Below are positions 60,040-64,000 of a DNA stretch of 64,000 nt, one piece after another. How positions within the stretch are numbered: the first letter of the stretch is position 1; every line of letters starts with the position of its first letter. The position numbers and the translations under genes were made by a program. The stretch covers positions 5,289,959 through 5,353,958 of the forward strand of contig CM067512.1 in the NCBI GenBank assembly GCA_034509495.1. The letters run 5' to 3'. The notes under the pieces were generated by a model, which was not told the origin of the DNA, searched no databases, and saw only the letters and a list, made by a program, of their open reading frames with translations. The stretch is from Acestrorhynchus altus. Its lineage: Eukaryota > Chordata > Actinopteri > Characiformes > Acestrorhynchidae.

Positions 60040-60660
60040 GTTAAGGTAGAAACCTATCCGTAATATATTCTTATGAAGCTTCTCTGAGGTTAAGGCTACT
60101 CTCTTTTTCTCTCGCGCTCTTTTTCTTAGATCAATGCCCGTTTTACTTTTCCATCTCCCATTTCCCCATCGTTCCCTAGCTCTCTGAAATCCCATCGCTC
60201 TGGGCAGAGAGGTCGGCTTGAATATGAGCAGACGGCTCTTCTTGATGCCATCGGAAAAATGAATCTCCATTATGTCTGAAAGCTTTTCTCTCACAGTCAA
60301 TAACCCTGATACGCAGGGAGAGATTACCACATGAATCACCTCGTTGCTGCCTTGCAGAGCTCTGGAGGCTTTCCGAAGGACATGGAGAGATGGCGTCTCC
60401 GCCGGGACGTGTTTCCTTTTCAGTGTGGCAGTTTCATTGCTTGCTGTTGTCCAAGCACAGCGAGTCAGACTTCAATGGTGATTCTGGGTAGTTTGCAGAG
60501 CATAAGAATTGCTTTCGGGTTGGAGGCGACTCAAGGATTGCAAAATTGTGAGATGAGTGAGATGGAGCAGCAGCGGTTTTCACTCAGACAGCTGATGTTT
60601 GGTTTTGTGTCTACCATAGAACGATCTTCCCCATTAGCCCTTATGTAGTTGAGAGTCAAG
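60040..60660. other. Unique island with two opposed ORFs
   Basis: A 620-base non-repetitive block. It has a 105-codon ORF on the - strand (60022-60339) and a 105-codon ORF on the + strand (60331-60648) overlapping at their starts. Neither resembles a family I know. Conserved non-coding DNA or a lone exon are equally possible. Confidence 0.25.
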
Positions 60661-60896
60661 GTATGTTTGATGTCTTAAGTTTGTTTCTTTATCTTTGCAA
60701 TGGCACTTTTGAGGCTGGAGTAACTAACAGTGATAGAAGATCTCTTACCAGTGAGCTTCACATACTTCACACCAGGTTCTGTTGATATGTAACATCTAAT
60801 AGACTTATGTAGATTCTTGAGGAAAGCTGGGCAACAGTTTCAAGAACATGCTTTTAGCTAGGGAAGTCACCCAGAAATGAATGTTTTTATGTGAAA

Positions 60897-60898
<2 letters not shown>

Positions 60899-60946
<48 letters not shown>
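60899..60946. repeat. (ATT)n microsatellite
   Basis: An uninterrupted trinucleotide run of about 15 units. Confidence 0.97.
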
Positions 60947-61489
60947 TGAATCAGCATATTGGTGACTGTGTTATAGGATCATACTGAAGCATGAAAATAA
61001 GTCGAGGTAAGGTCTAGCCAGGCTAAAATACAGCCTTCACACTGTGAGGTATTTAAGATGCCTCAGGTGATGCTGAAAATGGTCTGGTTTGTAGCAGGTT
61101 TGTGATGATACAGGCTACTTGGTGGGTCATAAGCTTATTTGTCAGCTGGTAGGGGTGTAATGGTACATATATTTATCCTGAATTGTCACGGTAAGACGTC
61201 ACGGTCCAGTGCACGCAATCCCACTGAGAATGCACGGTGTGCGTAGCTTAAAGGTGTGTGCACAGATTCATTAACAAGTTGCAGAAAGTTATTTTAACAC
61301 ATTTTAAAATTATTTTTAGGGCTATTAATCAATTAAAAATGAATTCATTGATCTCATAATTTACTGTGATTGAGATTAATCACTTTTTCTTCTTAATGCT
61401 GAAGCTTTTAATAATGAATATTCAAGTGTAACAAAAGAACCTTTTGTACCATGTATATGTTAAAATGAAGTACAATTATTAACATTCCA

Positions 61490-61810
61490 TGTTTTATGGA
61501 ATTTTATTGACAAGACTTAATATATCGTAATACCTTCTTCTTTAAAACTTCTGCAATTCTCCTTGGTATTCTAGACATCAGCTTCTGGGCAAAATCTTAA
61601 GTGATGGCAACCCATTCTTCCCTTATCAATGCTTGGAGGTGATCAGAGTTTTTGTTTGTCCAGTCTTTTCGAGGATTGACCACAGGTTCTCAGTGGGATT
61701 GAGATGTAAGGAGTTTCCTAGCCATGGACTCAAAATATCAATGTTTTGTTCACCGAGCCACATGGTTATCACTTTTGCCTTGTGAACATGTTTTTCTAAC
61801 TGAAAAATCT
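61490..61810 (-). mobile_element. Tc1-like 3' fragment, reversed
   Basis: The + strand shows TTCTGGGCAAAATCTTAAG, CAGTGGGATTGAGATG and CCATGGACTCAAAATATCA. These are the reverse complement of the distal transposase region of the element at 18426-19588, so both belong to one family. Confidence 0.8.
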
Positions 61811-61944
61811 GGCTCAAGGCCAGTTTTCACTGGTTTAACTGGTCTTTCATGGTCAAGGTGGTTGTACAACTCATCAATTAGCTCCAAACATAGTTTATAC
61901 TGGTCAGCCAACTGGTTAACCTGCTTTGTTATTGACCATCTGAA

Positions 61945-62125
61945 TGTTTCTCAACCCTGGTCATGGAGGCACCCTGCTGGGCATATTTTAGTGATTTCCC
62001 TTCCCCCAACACTGCTGATTGTACTAATTAGCTCACCCACAAGCCCTTTTAGAGTTTCCAGGTGTGTGTTAAGGGAATCCACTAAAATCTGCAAGGTAGG
62101 GGTGTCTTCATGATCAGGGTTGAGC
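61945..62125. mobile_element. Palindromic MITE
   Basis: The left end TTTCTCAACCCTGGTCATGG pairs with the right end TCATGATCAGGGTTGAG. Inside, TTTTAGTGATTTCCCTT pairs with AAGGGAATCCACTAAAA. Arms are about 60-70 bases. Confidence 0.8.
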
Positions 62126-62129
62126 ATCA

Positions 62130-62395
62130 CTGTTAGCAGGACCAACTTGATCAAGCTGGTCCTCAAGAAGGTAATATTGGTTGACTACTTTAGCATAGCT
62201 GGTCAATCAGTTTGGTCAATCTGGTGATACTGTTGGACCACCATGGTGAGGCTGGTCATGTTAGTGGACCAACTGTATCATCCTGGCAAACATGATTGGT
62301 CATACATACCCTATGCTGGTGAAGACCTAAGCTTATGAGCCAGCTTAACCAACATGACCAGTTTGAGCTGGCCAGGTTGATTTTCTTTTGAAGGA
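62130..62395. repeat. Degenerate TGGTCA-type minisatellite
   Basis: Words such as AGCTGGTCA, CATGACCAG and GCTGGTCATG recur in both orientations. This is a familiar fish repeat with short imperfect units. Confidence 0.75.
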
Positions 62396-62728
62396 CTGGC
62401 TGAGCAGCTATGTTTGGAATTTGTATAGAGAAAGTTGTTTTTCCCCAAAACTACTGCTTTAAAATGTAGGGAATGCAGTAATAATTCATGGAGAAGCTGC
62501 GCTTTGTGGTTCTATTACACAACATTGTTAACCTTTAACCAAGAATCATTTGATCTAGAGCGATATGTGCTGACTTGCTGCTAGACGTATACATAAAGCA
62601 CTATGTCTGCATTAGCAATATGAAATAGAGGAGTAGAAGGAGTGTGAAGTGACTGAAAAGGGGAATAGGTATTATTGATCTCCAAAGTATAAGCCAAAAA
62701 TCATTTACTTTTCAAGGAAAGATGCCAG

Positions 62729-62732
<4 letters not shown>

Positions 62733-62770
<38 letters not shown>

Positions 62771-62780
62771 TGTGTGTGTG
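62733..62780. repeat. (GT)n microsatellite
   Basis: A GT run with one GA interruption. Confidence 0.97.
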
Positions 62781-63254
62781 GCGTGGGAGGCTGCAGGCTC
62801 TCCCGTTACAGCGACTGTGGAGCTGGGCTGAGGGGGTGGCAGTGCTCTGCTGCATGATGGAGGTTTCCCAACTCACAGCCTGTCATCAGCAGGGGACACA
62901 TGCTCCACCTCTTTAACCCTTACAGGTCTGTTACTGTGGTTTTATTACAGACATTACTGTTCACAAGTTTGGAATTACCGATAATCAGGATTAAGTTCAT
63001 CTCTATCAGCAGGAAACCCTCATGGCCTTCTAAGCTGTCAGAGGAGGCCTAATGATCTTGTGCTCAAAATCTGTCACATTAACCAACAACATCATTCTAA
63101 TTGTGCTCAGAGACGAATCAACCAATCACATTCACATCAGCGAGGTCATCTGGAAGTCTTACACTTGTCCATGTGAACACATCAGAATTCCAATTGGTAT
63201 TTAGCCGGTTAGATTTGGGAAATAGTGTCAGCAACCACTTTACTGCAGTAGTGG

Positions 63255-64000
63255 CTCTTACATTTCCACATACAAATGTGCTTCAAAGTTTGTGAACCCT
63301 TTAGAATTTTCTAGAGTTCTGTATAAATCTGACCTGAAACGATTTTCACAGTCCTTAAAGCAGACGTGGAAAACCAAATTTGTAAAGTAATCAATGTCTA
63401 GTGACTTAAGGTCAGGAATTTGACGTGAAAATTCCACAACATTAACTTTATTCTTCTTTAACCATTTTTGGTAAGAGAACGTGTGTGCTTACGGTCATTG
63501 TCTTGCTGCATGACCCACATTCTCTAGAGATTCAGCTCATGAACAGATGTCCATGATTTAGAATTTGCTGGCATTCAGAATTAATTTTTCCATCAATGAT
63601 GAATAGCTGTTCTGGCCCAGATGCAGCAAAACTGGCCCAAACCATGACACCACCACCACCACCACACAGATGGGATAAAATGTTTCATATTGGGATGTAG
63701 CGTTTTCCTTTCTCCAAACCTGACACTTCATAACACAAAACAGTCCAGCCATGCATTCAGTGTTCTCATGAATGTTAACATTAGTTAATGTGAGAAAGGG
63801 CTTGAGTTGTGTAGAAGTCACTTTGGACCCCCTGTGACTTTTCATTTCATGCCTTGGTGTGATCTGTGACTGTAGATTGGTGGAAAACAAACTCTTTGGA
63901 GATGGTTTTGTAACCTTTCCCACCCTGAGAATCATCAACTATTATTCTTCTGTGGTCTTCAGAAATTTCCCTTGGGGGCTGGACGAACTGTGAGATATCT
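63255..64000 (-). mobile_element. Tc1-like element, truncated by window end
   Basis: Starts near AGTTTGTGAACCCTTTAG. Includes GTCATTGTCTTGCTGCATG, GGCCCAGATGCAGCAAAAC, ACCATGACACCACCACC and TTTTGTAACCTTTCCCACC, the reverse of a Tc1-like transposase gene. A 126-codon stretch (63558-63938, - strand) is still open, but the protein has lost large segments. It is the fuller relative of the deletion element at 4115-4825. Confidence 0.8.

Noticed and set aside
61724..62113. 129-codon ORF on the + strand
   Set aside because: It spans the end of a reversed Tc1 fragment and a palindromic MITE, so it is a chance reading through repeats.

Overview
The window is vertebrate nuclear DNA, almost certainly from a teleost fish. 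It has GT-AG introns, an AT-rich intergenic background, very many dinucleotide microsatellites, and many decayed Tc1/mariner elements with their short non-autonomous derivatives. The repeat mix looks like that of an otophysan fish such as a characin or catfish, but that placement is inference. There are no prokaryotic features. Three protein-coding genes are recognisable, all on the + strand.

Layout. (1) 1-3358: the last three exons of a spondin-2 (mindin)-like gene, whose 5' exons lie before the window. (2) 3359-7690: intergenic, with a Tc1-derived deletion element, long (AC)n and (TA)n tracts and other repeat relics. (3) 7690-26010: kdm3b, a complete 24-exon gene for a JmjC histone H3K9 demethylase. 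It starts in a CpG island, its reconstructed protein is 1,809 residues, and every exon junction keeps frame. Introns 11 and 16 carry Tc1-like insertions. (4) 26011-27223: a short spacer and the reep2 promoter. (5) 27224-about 42400: reep2, eight coding exons, 269 residues, an ER-shaping REEP/TB2-DP1-HVA22 protein, followed by a possible 3' UTR of about 4.5 kb. (6) 42400-64000: no gene recognised. This part holds several transposon families, nested insertions, minisatellites and a very dense belt of microsatellites from 47.5 to 57.5 kb. A few non-repetitive islands could be regulatory, perhaps serving reep2 or the next gene (egr1 follows REEP2 in mammals).

The kdm3b-reep2 order matches human 5q31. 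The genes are functionally separate: an extracellular matrix/innate recognition protein, a chromatin enzyme and an ER membrane-shaping protein. I see no wholly new biological system. The most useful second-look items are a 24-nt in-frame candidate microexon inside the kdm3b JmjC domain, tiny uORFs before the kdm3b start, a foldback transposon family present twice, a tRNA-derived SINE nested in a DNA transposon, and motif clusters that resemble enhancers.
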